A stretch of 24,827 bases of DNA from Fimbriimonadaceae bacterium. Lineage in GTDB: Bacteria; Armatimonadota; Fimbriimonadia; Fimbriimonadales; Fimbriimonadaceae. Under the pieces are notes generated by a model. It did not search any database and had not been told where the DNA came from. It was given only the letters and a program-made list of their open reading frames with translations. Each line of letters opens with the position of its first letter. Within the stretch, counting starts at the first letter, position 1. The stretch lies in assembly GCA_025451715.1 (NCBI GenBank), contig JANWJY010000166.1, positions 1 through 24,827 of the forward strand, in the 5' to 3' direction. Positions 1-6,807 of this stretch are shown in pieces. Made by a program: the position numbers and the translations under genes.

Positions 1-2075
1 AGCGTGCCTTTGATACTTTCCTCTGCGGAATCCTCGTAAGCGACAAGTACAAAACCTGGTATTTCTGCGTATAGCGCGAAGTCGGTTCTGGAGGCGAATT
101 CGTAGGGCTCTCCGTGTAGGTTTATGTTCACCCCGATCCGGCCGGCGATACACATATCTGCGATGGCGACCGCGGTGCCGCCCTCGCTCACGTCGTGCGC
201 CGCCGTGATCAAGCCGTTTTCGACGAGGTCGGCGAGGGAGTCGCAGAGAGCCCTCTCCATCGCAACGTCCGGCGCGACAGGGCGGCCGTCCTCGATCCCG
301 TGAACCTCGGCGAGGTAGGAGCTAGCGCCGAGACCCTGTTGTGCGACTTCGTTCTTGTAGGAGATGAGGGCGATGTTCTGGTTTGGTCTCAGGGCCATGC
401 CGACGTGTTTGGTGGCGTCGTTCAGGACGCCCATGACACCGATGAGAGGGGTTGGGAGGACTTCACCGAGCTCGCTCTCGTTATAGAAGCTGACGTTGCC
501 ACTTACGACGGGCGTGCCCATGTCCTCGCACGCGTCGGCGATGCCCCTCACTGCTCGCTCGAACTGCCAGTAGACGTGCGGGAGCTGTGGGTTGCCGAAG
601 TTGAGTCCGTCAGTGACCGCGACTGGCCGTGCGCCGGTGCAAGCGACGTTGCGTGCAGCTTCGACGACGGCTAGCTGTCCGCCGACGTAGGGGTCGAGGT
701 AGACCCAGCGGCCGTTGCCGTCGATCTTGACGGCGAGACCCTTCTTTGTGCCACGTGGGGCGAGGACGGCAGCGTCGCCGTTGCCGGGGATGAGCGCTGT
801 CTGGGTCTGGACGCCGTAGTCGTACTGCTCGAACACCCAGCGCTTGCTGGCGAGAGTGGGGGATACGAGAAGTGTGAGGAGGGATTCCTTGGGATCCCTT
901 TCGAGGAGCTTTGTTGGGTCGAAGTTCTTGGCTTTCCTGAAGTAGTCGGGCTCCTGAGCTTCGACCGTGTAGGTCGGGCACTCGTCGGTGAGGAGCTTTG
1001 CTGCGAGGCGGACCTCAGTCTTTCCGTGCCTAGTGCAAGTGACGATGCCGTCGTCGGTGACGCGCCCGACGACGACGGCGTGCGCGCCCCACTTTTTGAA
1101 GACGTCGATGACTTCCTGTTCCCTGCCTGCGTGTGCGACACAGAGCATCCGCTCCTGGCTTTCGCTGAGCATGATCTCGTAGGCGGACATGCCCTCTTCC
1201 CTCGTTGGGACGAGGTCGAGGTCTACGTTCATGCCGACGTCTCCCTTGCTCGACATTTCAGTGGTCGAGCAGGTAATCCCTGCGGCGCCCATGTCTTGGA
1301 TCGCGACGATCGCGCCGGTCTTGAGGGCTTCAAGGGTGGCCTCGATGAGGATCTTCTCGGCGAAGGGGTCGCCGATCTGGACGTTGGGGCGCTTTTCGTC
1401 GCTGTCTTCACCGAGCGTGTCGCTGGCGAAGGTCGCGCCGTGGATGCCGTCCTTGCCGGTCGCAGAGCCGAGGTAGATGACGGGATTGCCCGTTCCTTTG
1501 GCCGCGGCGGTTGCGACTTCGTCGAGCTTTACGATGCCGACGCACATAGCGTTGACGAGCGGGTTGCCGCTGTAGCGCGGGTGAAAGGCGACTTCGCCGG
1601 CGACGGTCGGCACTCCGACGCAGTTGCCGTATCCGGCGATGCCTGCGACGACGCCGCCGAAGAGGTAGCGGTTCCTGCGGACGACGTCGGGGGGCGCCTT
1701 GCCGTCTTCGATGGGGCCGAAGCGGAGGGAGTTGAGGCTGGCGATGGGCCTCGCTCCCATGGTGAAGATGTCGCGGATGATGCCGCCAACGCCTGTCGCC
1801 GCTCCTTGGTAGGGCTCGACGGCGGATGGGTGGTTGTGGGACTCGACCTTGATTACCGCGCCGAGTCCGTCGCCAATGTCGACGATGCCAGCGTTCTCGA
1901 GCCCCTCTCCCTCCATGGCCTCCTTGTACTTTTTGAAGTAGGCGAGGATGGGTCTTGAGTACTTGTAGCCGCAGTGCTCGCTCCACATGACGGCGAACAT
2001 TCCAAGCTCTGTGTGGGAGGGCTCGCGACCCAGGAGTTCTAGAACCTTCTCGTACTCGGACTTGTTAAGGCCCAT
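1..2075 (-). CDS. purL: Phosphoribosylformylglycinamidine synthase subunit PurL (C-terminus outside window)
   Basis: Small-type PurL, the large subunit of FGAM synthase. In de novo purine synthesis it converts FGAR, ATP and ammonia (delivered from glutamine by PurQ, with PurS) to FGAM in the cytoplasm. About 691 residues are visible from ATG 2075; small PurLs are near 740, so roughly 50 residues lie beyond base 1. The N-terminal WSEHCGYKYS motif carries the conserved His34. Next come VESHNHPSAVEPYQGAATGVGG with the ATP/Mg site, a DMGAAG segment, and in the second half GLNFGNP and SGNVSFYNES. The frame is intact throughout. No clear Shine-Dalgarno precedes the start. Only 22 bp separate it from the divergent lipoprotein gene, so the two promoters must overlap the genes or each other. 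purS and purQ are not visible. The family call is secure from motifs. Confidence 0.96.
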   Translation of the reverse strand, partial: MGLNKSEYEKVLELLGREPSHTELGMFAVMWSEHCGYKYSRPILAYFKKYKEAMEGEGLENAGIVDIGDGLGAVIKVESHNHPSAVEPYQGAATGVGGIIRDIFTMGARPIASLNSLRFGPIEDGKAPPDVVRRNRYLFGGVVAGIAGYGNCVGVPTVAGEVAFHPRYSGNPLVNAMCVGIVKLDEVATAAAKGTGNPVIYLGSATGKDGIHGATFASDTLGEDSDEKRPNVQIGDPFAEKILIEATLEALKTGAIVAIQDMGAAGITCSTTEMSSKGDVGMNVDLDLVPTREEGMSAYEIMLSESQERMLCVAHAGREQEVIDVFKKWGAHAVVVGRVTDDGIVTCTRHGKTEVRLAAKLLTDECPTYTVEAQEPDYFRKAKNFDPTKLLERDPKESLLTLLVSPTLASKRWVFEQYDYGVQTQTALIPGNGDAAVLAPRGTKKGLAVKIDGNGRWVYLDPYVGGQLAVVEAARNVACTGARPVAVTDGLNFGNPQLPHVYWQFERAVRGIADACEDMGTPVVSGNVSFYNESELGEVLPTPLIGVMGVLNDATKHVGMALRPNQNIALISYKNEVAQQGLGASSYLAEVHGIEDGRPVAPDVAMERALCDSLADLVENGLITAAHDVSEGGTAVAIADMCIAGRIGVNINLHGEPYEFASRTDFALYAEIPGFVLVAYEDSAEESIKGT

Positions 2076-2097
2076 AGAGAGGTAAACACCTGAAGCG

Positions 2098-2511
2098 ATG
2101 GCGGCCATTGTCAAAAGTATAACCGTTGCCCTTTTGATGCTGGGCCTGATCACGGGCTGCGCGAGCAGCAGCCAGAAGTGGTATGGGACGTGGGAGGGCG
2201 ACCTCAAGCGGGCGGGCTCCTCTGTGCCGCTTCACGATAGGAACACGATCAACTTGTTGCAGGTGAGGATCCTTCCCGACGGGACGTTTGAAATGCTCGA
2301 GAGCGGAATTACGGTCTCCGGGACGCACATGCTGGGTTCCAAGAAGGCGTTTTTGACGGTCAGGAAGACCATGGGGCAGCCAGTCGAGCAATCGAAGACC
2401 AATGATCTGACTCTGACGTGGCAGGACGACGGCACGGTGCTATGGACGGATCCCGCCGGATTCGGCAACGAACCTGTCAGGCTGACCCTGAAGCCGCAAC
2501 CGGGGGGATAG
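2098..2511 (+). CDS. Small lipoprotein of unknown function
   Basis: A 137-residue protein with a lipoprotein signal. A hydrophobic stretch (residues 8-19) after Lys6 runs into the lipobox ITGC, so Cys21 would be lipidated and the protein anchored to a membrane facing the periplasm. The mature part begins with a Ser-rich linker, then a WYGTWEGDL segment and alternating polar/hydrophobic strands ending in a Pro/Gly-rich tail. A beta-rich, lipocalin-like fold is possible but I do not recognise the family. An in-frame TAA just upstream makes ATG 2098 the first usable start. The ribosome binding site is poor (GAGAGG is about 15 nt away). LemA follows 31 bp later on the same strand, although a possible promoter lies between them. 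Confidence 0.75.
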   Translation: MAAIVKSITVALLMLGLITGCASSSQKWYGTWEGDLKRAGSSVPLHDRNTINLLQVRILPDGTFEMLESGITVSGTHMLGSKKAFLTVRKTMGQPVEQSKTNDLTLTWQDDGTVLWTDPAGFGNEPVRLTLKPQPGG

Positions 2512-2519
2512 GCGGTCCG

Positions 2520-2527
2520 TATACAAT
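2520..2527 (+). promoter_or_regulatory. Candidate -10 element upstream of lemA
   Basis: TATACAAT lies 15 bp before the lemA start and contains TACAAT, one mismatch from the sigma-70 -10 consensus. I find no convincing -35 at 16-18 bp upstream. The predicted transcript would have a leader of about 9 nt made mostly of the purine-rich GGAAAGGAAGGAA, which serves as ribosome binding site. Confidence 0.4.
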
Positions 2528-2542
2528 GAGGAAAGGAAGGAA

Positions 2543-3091
2543 ATGATCTGGATTCTCGTAATCGTCGCAGTCGGGCTGGTGATCTGGGTGATCTCGGCCT
2601 ACAACGGCCTCGTCTCAGACCGGCGTCAGACCATGAACGCGTGGGCGCAGATCGACGTGCAGCTCAAGCGTCGCTATGATTTGATCCCTAACCTCGTCGA
2701 GACGGTGAAGGGATACATGAAGCACGAGCAGGACACCTTGGAGAAGGTGATCCAGGCGCGCAACCGGGCTGTCGGCGCTACGACGGTGAAGGACAAGGCT
2801 TCCGCAGAGACAGCGGTGGCTTCTGCTTTGACCGGGTTCTTCGCTTTGGCGGAGGCTTATCCGGAGCTTCGTTCGAACGAGAACATGATCCAGTTGCAAG
2901 AGGAGCTGCGCTCGACCGAGAACAAGATCTCGTTCGCGCGGCAGTACTACAACGACATCGTGACTTCTTACAACACGAAGCTTGAGGCGTTTCCGACGAA
3001 CATCCTGGCTGGGATGGGGGACTTCAAGCCGAAGGACCTGTTCGAGCTGGAAGAGCCGGCAGCACGTGAGCCGGTGAAGGTGTCGTTCTAG
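2543..3091 (+). CDS. lemA: LemA family membrane protein
   Basis: A 182-residue LemA protein. It has an N-terminal transmembrane helix (about residues 2-20, followed by the signature YNGLVSDRRQTMNAWAQIDV), then the long helical bundle with RRYDLIPNLVETVKGYMKHE, typical of the family. The family forms a membrane-anchored helical hairpin facing away from the cytoplasm; its biochemical role is unsettled. Length matches the usual 180-200. The start has a strong purine-rich ribosome binding site immediately upstream. LemA genes often sit beside a TPM-domain (YgcG-like) or M48 protease gene; neither is present here, as the next gene is convergent. Confidence 0.93.
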   Translation: MIWILVIVAVGLVIWVISAYNGLVSDRRQTMNAWAQIDVQLKRRYDLIPNLVETVKGYMKHEQDTLEKVIQARNRAVGATTVKDKASAETAVASALTGFFALAEAYPELRSNENMIQLQEELRSTENKISFARQYYNDIVTSYNTKLEAFPTNILAGMGDFKPKDLFELEEPAAREPVKVSF

Positions 3092-3129
3092 AACGGCGGG
3101 CGACGGCGGGCATCGGCGGGTTGTGCCCG
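3091..3129. repeat. Three tandem 10-bp repeats with an imperfect terminator-like hairpin
   Basis: Between two convergent genes the heptamer CGGCGGG occurs at 3094, 3104 and 3114, exactly 10 bp apart, separated by variable triplets. The last copy overlaps a hairpin with 6-bp arms CGGGCA (3107-3112) and TGCCCG (3124-3129) and an 11-nt loop. No T-run follows on either strand, so it is not a classical intrinsic terminator, though it is the only candidate in the 42-bp gap. Confidence 0.55.
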
Positions 3130-3133
3130 ACAG

Positions 3134-4747
3134 TCAGTCTCCGAAGACCTTCTTGCCGCCGACGTAGGTGACAGTGGGTTTGATCGCGGACCAGTTTGGA
3201 GATGGTCCGAATACTGACTCGTTGAGGATGACGAAGTCGGCGAGGTAGCCGGGTGCGATCCTTCCGACGCTCTTCTCCCAAAACATCGCGTACGCGCCAG
3301 AGGAAGTGTAAGCGCGCAGGGCGTCTGTGACTGAGATGTTGTTGCGCGTCTGCCAAAACTGGCCGGCGAGCGTCTTTCCTGTCACCGCAGCCTCCATTCC
3401 AAGGAACGGGTTGAGTGTAACGACCGGCCAGTCGGAGCCGAACGCGAGCACGCCGCCGCTGTCGAGCACGTCCTTGTAGGCGTAGCTGGAGTTGGACCTT
3501 TCCTTTCCGATGTAGTCCTCGGCGTATCTCCCGTCGTCTGCCTTGTGGAACGGCTGATACGAGGTTATGACTCCGAGCAGGCCGATGACCGGGATGTCGG
3601 ACGCGCGCAGGTGCTGTGCGTGCTCTAGCCTTGGTCGTGCCTTTCGCGTGTCCATCCACGCGGCTTTGAAGAACTCGATGAGCTTGTGGTTTGCGCGGTC
3701 GCCGATCGCGTGCCCGATCATTTGGAGGTTGTTGGCGGCGCAGAGCGCGGCCGTTTGCTTGACTGTGCCGTCGGCGACGCCTGGTCGCGGCAGACCCGTG
3801 TTGTCGGCGACGTCGGCGGGGTTGTTGTTAAACGGTTCGGTCATCCACGCCGTGCGCGAGCCGAGCGTGCCGTCCATGTAGACCTTGACGCCTTTGAACT
3901 CGAGCCAGGTGTCGAGCGTTTTGAAGCCTGACCTTGTGCGCGCGATGTTCACCGTCGACATCGTTGGGAAGAGCCCGAAGCGGACTGTGAGCGCACCTTC
4001 TGTCGCGAGCTGTTGGTAGATGGGAAGCGCGCCGTCGCCGGGAATGTCCGAGACGCTGGTGATGCCGTTCGCGTTCGCGTGTCGCATGGCGGCCATGAGG
4101 TCTTCTTTGAGGACTGCTTGCGACTTTCCGGGGACGAGGCGGCCGACGAGGCCGGTCGCGGTCTCTCTCAGCAGTCCAGTGGGTTCGCCGTTCGCGTCCT
4201 TCACGACACGGCCGCCGTTGGGGTCCTGCGTGTTCCGAGTCACGTTTGCGAGCTGCAGGGCCTTGGTGTTTGCGATCGCGCTGTGGCCGTCCATGCGGCT
4301 GAGGAAGACCGGTCGGTCGGGGACGGCCTGGTCGAGCCACTCCTTCGTCGGCTCGGTCTTGTCTGACCAGCTTTCCACCGACCACCTGCCGCCGATGATC
4401 CACGTGCGCTGCGGGTTCGCATCGGCGTACGCCTTGAGACGCGCGATGAAGTCCTGCTTGTCCTTCGCGTCGCGGAGATGGATGTCGGTGAGGCTGCCTC
4501 CGCCGTTCATCATGTGGATGTGCGAGTCGATGATGCCGGGGATGACGGTCCTTCCCTGCGCGTCGATGGTCTGGGTGTCCGCGCCTATGTAAGCCGAGGG
4601 GTCGTCGCCGACGTACACGAACTTCCCGTCGTCGACTGCGAGCGCCGTCGCGAATCCCGTCATTCCGTCGGACCAGACGAGCGCGTTGGTGACGACGAGG
4701 TCCGCGGGGGCGGTGAGGACGGCGCAGAGTGCGAGGGCGAGGGTCAT
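3134..4747 (-). CDS. YtcJ-like metal-dependent amidohydrolase (amidohydrolase_3 family)
   Basis: A 537-residue amidohydrolase of the YtcJ / N-substituted formamide deformylase group. A short hydrophobic N-terminus (MTLALALCAVLTAPA) looks like a minimal export signal. Next come the N-terminal beta-domain and the metal motif DSHIH (His76, His78). The KVYMDGTLGSRTA segment contains Lys288, a likely bridging lysine. Further ligands are His346 (IGHAIGD), His376 (RLEHAQHL) and Asp439 (FGSDWPV). The C-terminus returns to the beta-domain (GRIAPGYLADFVIL). All expected ligands are present, so it should be an active hydrolase, but the family is broad and the substrate cannot be read from sequence. It lies 49 bp downstream of the HD-domain gene on the same strand, with its own -10-like TATCCT 7 nt before the start and no Shine-Dalgarno. 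Confidence 0.9.
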   Translation of the reverse strand: MTLALALCAVLTAPADLVVTNALVWSDGMTGFATALAVDDGKFVYVGDDPSAYIGADTQTIDAQGRTVIPGIIDSHIHMMNGGGSLTDIHLRDAKDKQDFIARLKAYADANPQRTWIIGGRWSVESWSDKTEPTKEWLDQAVPDRPVFLSRMDGHSAIANTKALQLANVTRNTQDPNGGRVVKDANGEPTGLLRETATGLVGRLVPGKSQAVLKEDLMAAMRHANANGITSVSDIPGDGALPIYQQLATEGALTVRFGLFPTMSTVNIARTRSGFKTLDTWLEFKGVKVYMDGTLGSRTAWMTEPFNNNPADVADNTGLPRPGVADGTVKQTAALCAANNLQMIGHAIGDRANHKLIEFFKAAWMDTRKARPRLEHAQHLRASDIPVIGLLGVITSYQPFHKADDGRYAEDYIGKERSNSSYAYKDVLDSGGVLAFGSDWPVVTLNPFLGMEAAVTGKTLAGQFWQTRNNISVTDALRAYTSSGAYAMFWEKSVGRIAPGYLADFVILNESVFGPSPNWSAIKPTVTYVGGKKVFGD

Positions 4748-4754
4748 GGGTGGG

Positions 4755-4760
4755 AGGATA
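4755..4760 (-). promoter_or_regulatory. Candidate -10 element for a leaderless amidohydrolase mRNA
   Basis: On the minus strand TATCCT ends 7 nt before ATG 4747, so transcription would begin at or next to the start codon. The intervening CCCACCC contains no Shine-Dalgarno. No clear -35 hexamer is visible. Confidence 0.4.
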
Positions 4761-4765
4761 CTTTG

Positions 4766-4793
4766 TTGGAGGCTCGGGGGATTGGAGGTTCGG
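4766..4793. repeat. Short direct repeat in the amidohydrolase/HD spacer
   Basis: TTGGAGGCTCGG (4766-4777) and TTGGAGGTTCGG (4782-4793) match at 11 of 12 positions with a 16-bp period. They fill the space where the upstream promoter region of the amidohydrolase would lie. They could be a tandem binding site or simple slippage; nothing in the sequence decides. Confidence 0.5.
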
Positions 4794-4796
4794 AGA

Positions 4797-5384
4797 TTAG
4801 GCGTCGATGAGCATGCCCTTTGCGACCGCGTCGTTGACGATGCTCAGCAGTACCGGCCAGAGTGGAGGGCAGCCGCGCTCGATAACTGAGTTTCGTTTGA
4901 GGACCTGAGACTTTGTGATCGCGTGCTGACGCCAGGCGTGGCCGTCGGTGTGGTAGTTGTGCAGGATCGGGAGGAAGCGATCGATCGAGTGGGCGAAGGC
5001 TCCGTCGGGGGTCTGTGCGGCCTCGTACTCCTCCCAAAGGCCGCGGAGTTGCCGGACGGTCTCGGCTGGGAGGATCCCGAAGATGCGGTCTGCAGCGATT
5101 GACTCCTTGAGCGGCTTTTCCTCGTGGCCCTTTTCGTCGTACGCGAACGTGTCGCCGACATCGATCTCGACGATGTCGTGCACGAGGAGCATCTGGATCA
5201 CTCGGTCGATGTTGACGTCTTCGGGGGCGTGCGGTGCAAGGGCGAGCGCCATTGTGGCGACGTGCCAAGAGTGCTCGGCCGTGTTCTCGTTGCGCGGGTC
5301 GTTGATGAGGCGCGTGCGGCGCTCGACGCTCTTGAGCTTATCGATCTCTACTGTGAAAGCGAGGCACGCGTCGAGGTCGGTCAT
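4797..5384 (-). CDS. HD-domain hydrolase, YfbR/HDDC2-like (probable 5'-deoxynucleotidase)
   Basis: A 195-residue single-domain HD phosphohydrolase. The metal-binding pattern is complete: His38 in TAEHSWH, the His69-Asp70 doublet in LLVHDIVEIDVGD with acidic residues close behind, and Asp135 in the SIDRFLPIL helix. That arrangement, with about 195 residues and the RNENTAEHSWHVA opening, is characteristic of the YfbR/HDDC2 group, which removes phosphate from deoxynucleoside 5'-monophosphates. The specificity is inferred. ATG 5384 is preceded 6 nt upstream by TACAAT on the minus strand with no Shine-Dalgarno, so the mRNA is probably leaderless. The amidohydrolase follows on the same strand. The thioredoxin-fold gene diverges 32 bp away. 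Confidence 0.88.
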   Translation of the reverse strand: MTDLDACLAFTVEIDKLKSVERRTRLINDPRNENTAEHSWHVATMALALAPHAPEDVNIDRVIQMLLVHDIVEIDVGDTFAYDEKGHEEKPLKESIAADRIFGILPAETVRQLRGLWEEYEAAQTPDGAFAHSIDRFLPILHNYHTDGHAWRQHAITKSQVLKRNSVIERGCPPLWPVLLSIVNDAVAKGMLIDA

Positions 5385-5390
5385 ACGAGG

Positions 5391-5410
5391 ATTGTAGCGC
5401 GTGGTAGCCT
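5391..5410. promoter_or_regulatory. Overlapping divergent -10 elements (HD protein / redoxin)
   Basis: The 32-bp spacer carries TACAAT on the minus strand (5396-5391, ending 6 nt before ATG 5384) and TAGCCT on the plus strand (5405-5410, ending 6 nt before ATG 5417). Each promoter's upstream part would lie inside the other gene's first codons, so polymerase could hardly occupy both at once. Neither has an obvious -35. Confidence 0.45.
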
Positions 5411-5416
5411 AGTGGC

Positions 5417-6010
5417 ATGACAAAGCCATTTACCCTGCAGATCGGGGACGCGGCACCATCGTTCAGTCTTCCCGCAACGGAAGGCGGGATGTACAGCCTC
5501 GACGACTTCGCTGATGCGAGCGTGCTCGTGGTGTTCTTCACGTGCAACCACTGCCCTTACGTGATCGGGAGCGACGAGCAGACGCGATCGACGGCTGAGA
5601 AGTATGCGCCTTGCGGGGTCGCGTTCGTCGGGATCAACAGCAACAGCGCTGCCACGCACGAGAGCGACGACTTCATTCACATGGTCTCTCGAATGAGCGA
5701 GCACGGCTTTCCGTGGAAGTACCTGCACGACGAGTCGCAGGCGGTCGCGCGCGCCTACGGTGCGCTGCGCACGCCGCACTTTTTTGTGTTCGACTCCTCG
5801 CGCCGGCTCGTTTACACTGGACGCGGCATCGACAATCCGCGCGATTGGACGAAGGCGACCACGAACGAGCTCGAGGACGCGTTGGAAGCGGTGCTTTCTG
5901 GACGCACGCCATCGGTCGCGCTGACAAACCCGATCGGCTGCAACGTGAAGTGGGACGGCAAGGACGCGCACTGGATGCCGCCGGAGGCGTGCGACCTGGT
6001 CACACGATAG
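5417..6010 (+). CDS. Thioredoxin-fold redoxin (AhpC/TSA-like, PRX_like1 type)
   Basis: A 197-residue cytoplasmic thioredoxin-fold protein with no signal peptide. The opening (residues 8-31, IGDAAPSFSLPATEGG) is the standard redoxin entry strand. The active site is Cys43-Asn-His-Cys46 in FFTCNHCPYV, a CxxC redox pair of the kind found in the PRX_like1 subgroup. GALRTPHFFVFD supplies the cis-proline loop. The tail includes PIGCNVKWDGKDA, typical of this subgroup. It probably reduces disulfides or peroxides; the partner is unknown. The start lacks a Shine-Dalgarno and is 6 nt after a -10-like TAGCCT. It ends 48 bp from the convergent LTxxQ protein; I see no clear terminator between them. Confidence 0.88.
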   Translation: MTKPFTLQIGDAAPSFSLPATEGGMYSLDDFADASVLVVFFTCNHCPYVIGSDEQTRSTAEKYAPCGVAFVGINSNSAATHESDDFIHMVSRMSEHGFPWKYLHDESQAVARAYGALRTPHFFVFDSSRRLVYTGRGIDNPRDWTKATTNELEDALEAVLSGRTPSVALTNPIGCNVKWDGKDAHWMPPEACDLVTR

Positions 6011-6058
6011 TGTCAGCGAGTCAGTTGCTCACGGGACGCCTGCACCAAAGTTGGAGCA

Positions 6059-6790
6059 CTAGTTAGAAACAGTCTTGGGGTCGAACGGTTTGCCCTTGAG
6101 GGCAAGGAACGAGTCCTTCTGACCTTTGGTGAGCGTCACATCGGCGAGGTCGATGTACGACTTGCCCATCGCCTCGAGCTGCGGCTGGATTTTGATCCTT
6201 GCGGCTTCGAGCTCCTTGTTGCGCTGCTCGACGAGCTTGGTCTCTTCTTCCTTCGACTTGGGCTTCATTGCTGCGTACTTCTCGAAGATCGGCTTGTACG
6301 CGGCCTCCTGGAGACCCTTCGCCTTCTTGTCGTTGGCTACATAAGCATCGCGCAGTTTTGTGAGCTGCGCTTTCGTCATGCCGATCTTGTCGGCCATTTT
6401 GGGATCCATCAACGGAAGGAGGCCGTCGCGCTGGAGGGTGATTTCGCGAAGTCGCTTGAGCTGTGCGGCCGTCAGTTCGCCGATGATCTTCTTCTTGAGC
6501 GACGCGAGGGACACGGCCATTTGCTTGTTGGCGTTGTCGGACGTGAGCTTTCCTGCCTTCACGTTCGCATCGATCGCCTTGCCTTGGGCGTTGAGCCAAT
6601 CTGCGTGCTTGTTCATGTTGGCGCGCTGCGTCTCTGTGATCTTGAGCTCGGCCTGGATCGGCTTGAGCTGGAGGATGGAGATATCGGCGAAGTACGAGTC
6701 GAACTCGTCGGCCGCACGCACTGCGGATGCAACGGCCAAGAGGGCCGCGATTGTGACCAGCTTCTTCACTTGTACAGCGGTTCTCAACAT
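6059..6790 (-). CDS. Secreted LTxxQ-repeat protein, CpxP/Spy-like
   Basis: A 243-residue, Lys/Gln-rich, mostly helical protein. The N-terminus KKLVTIAALLAVASAVRAA is a good Sec signal peptide with predicted cleavage after about residue 26. The mature region contains four xTxxQ motifs (ITETQ 51-55, LTAAQ 106-110, MTKAQ 138-142, LTKGQ 220-224), the hallmark of CpxP/Spy-type periplasmic chaperones and sensors. The protein is longer than Spy (about 160), so it may hold two such modules. ATG 6790 gives the longest form. An in-frame GTG at 6769 would start directly at the Lys-Lys of the signal peptide and is a credible alternative; neither has a clear ribosome binding site. It begins 17 bp after the dnaE stop on the same strand and may be cotranscribed. 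Confidence 0.72.
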   Translation of the reverse strand: MLRTAVQVKKLVTIAALLAVASAVRAADEFDSYFADISILQLKPIQAELKITETQRANMNKHADWLNAQGKAIDANVKAGKLTSDNANKQMAVSLASLKKKIIGELTAAQLKRLREITLQRDGLLPLMDPKMADKIGMTKAQLTKLRDAYVANDKKAKGLQEAAYKPIFEKYAAMKPKSKEEETKLVEQRNKELEAARIKIQPQLEAMGKSYIDLADVTLTKGQKDSFLALKGKPFDPKTVSN

Positions 6791-6807
6791 GACTCGCGCC
6801 TATGAGT

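Noticed and set aside
1026..1958. A 310-codon open frame on the plus strand
   Set aside because: It lies antisense to purL, whose motifs are continuous there. The predicted protein is an Asp/Val/Ala-rich mirror typical of GC-rich antisense frames.
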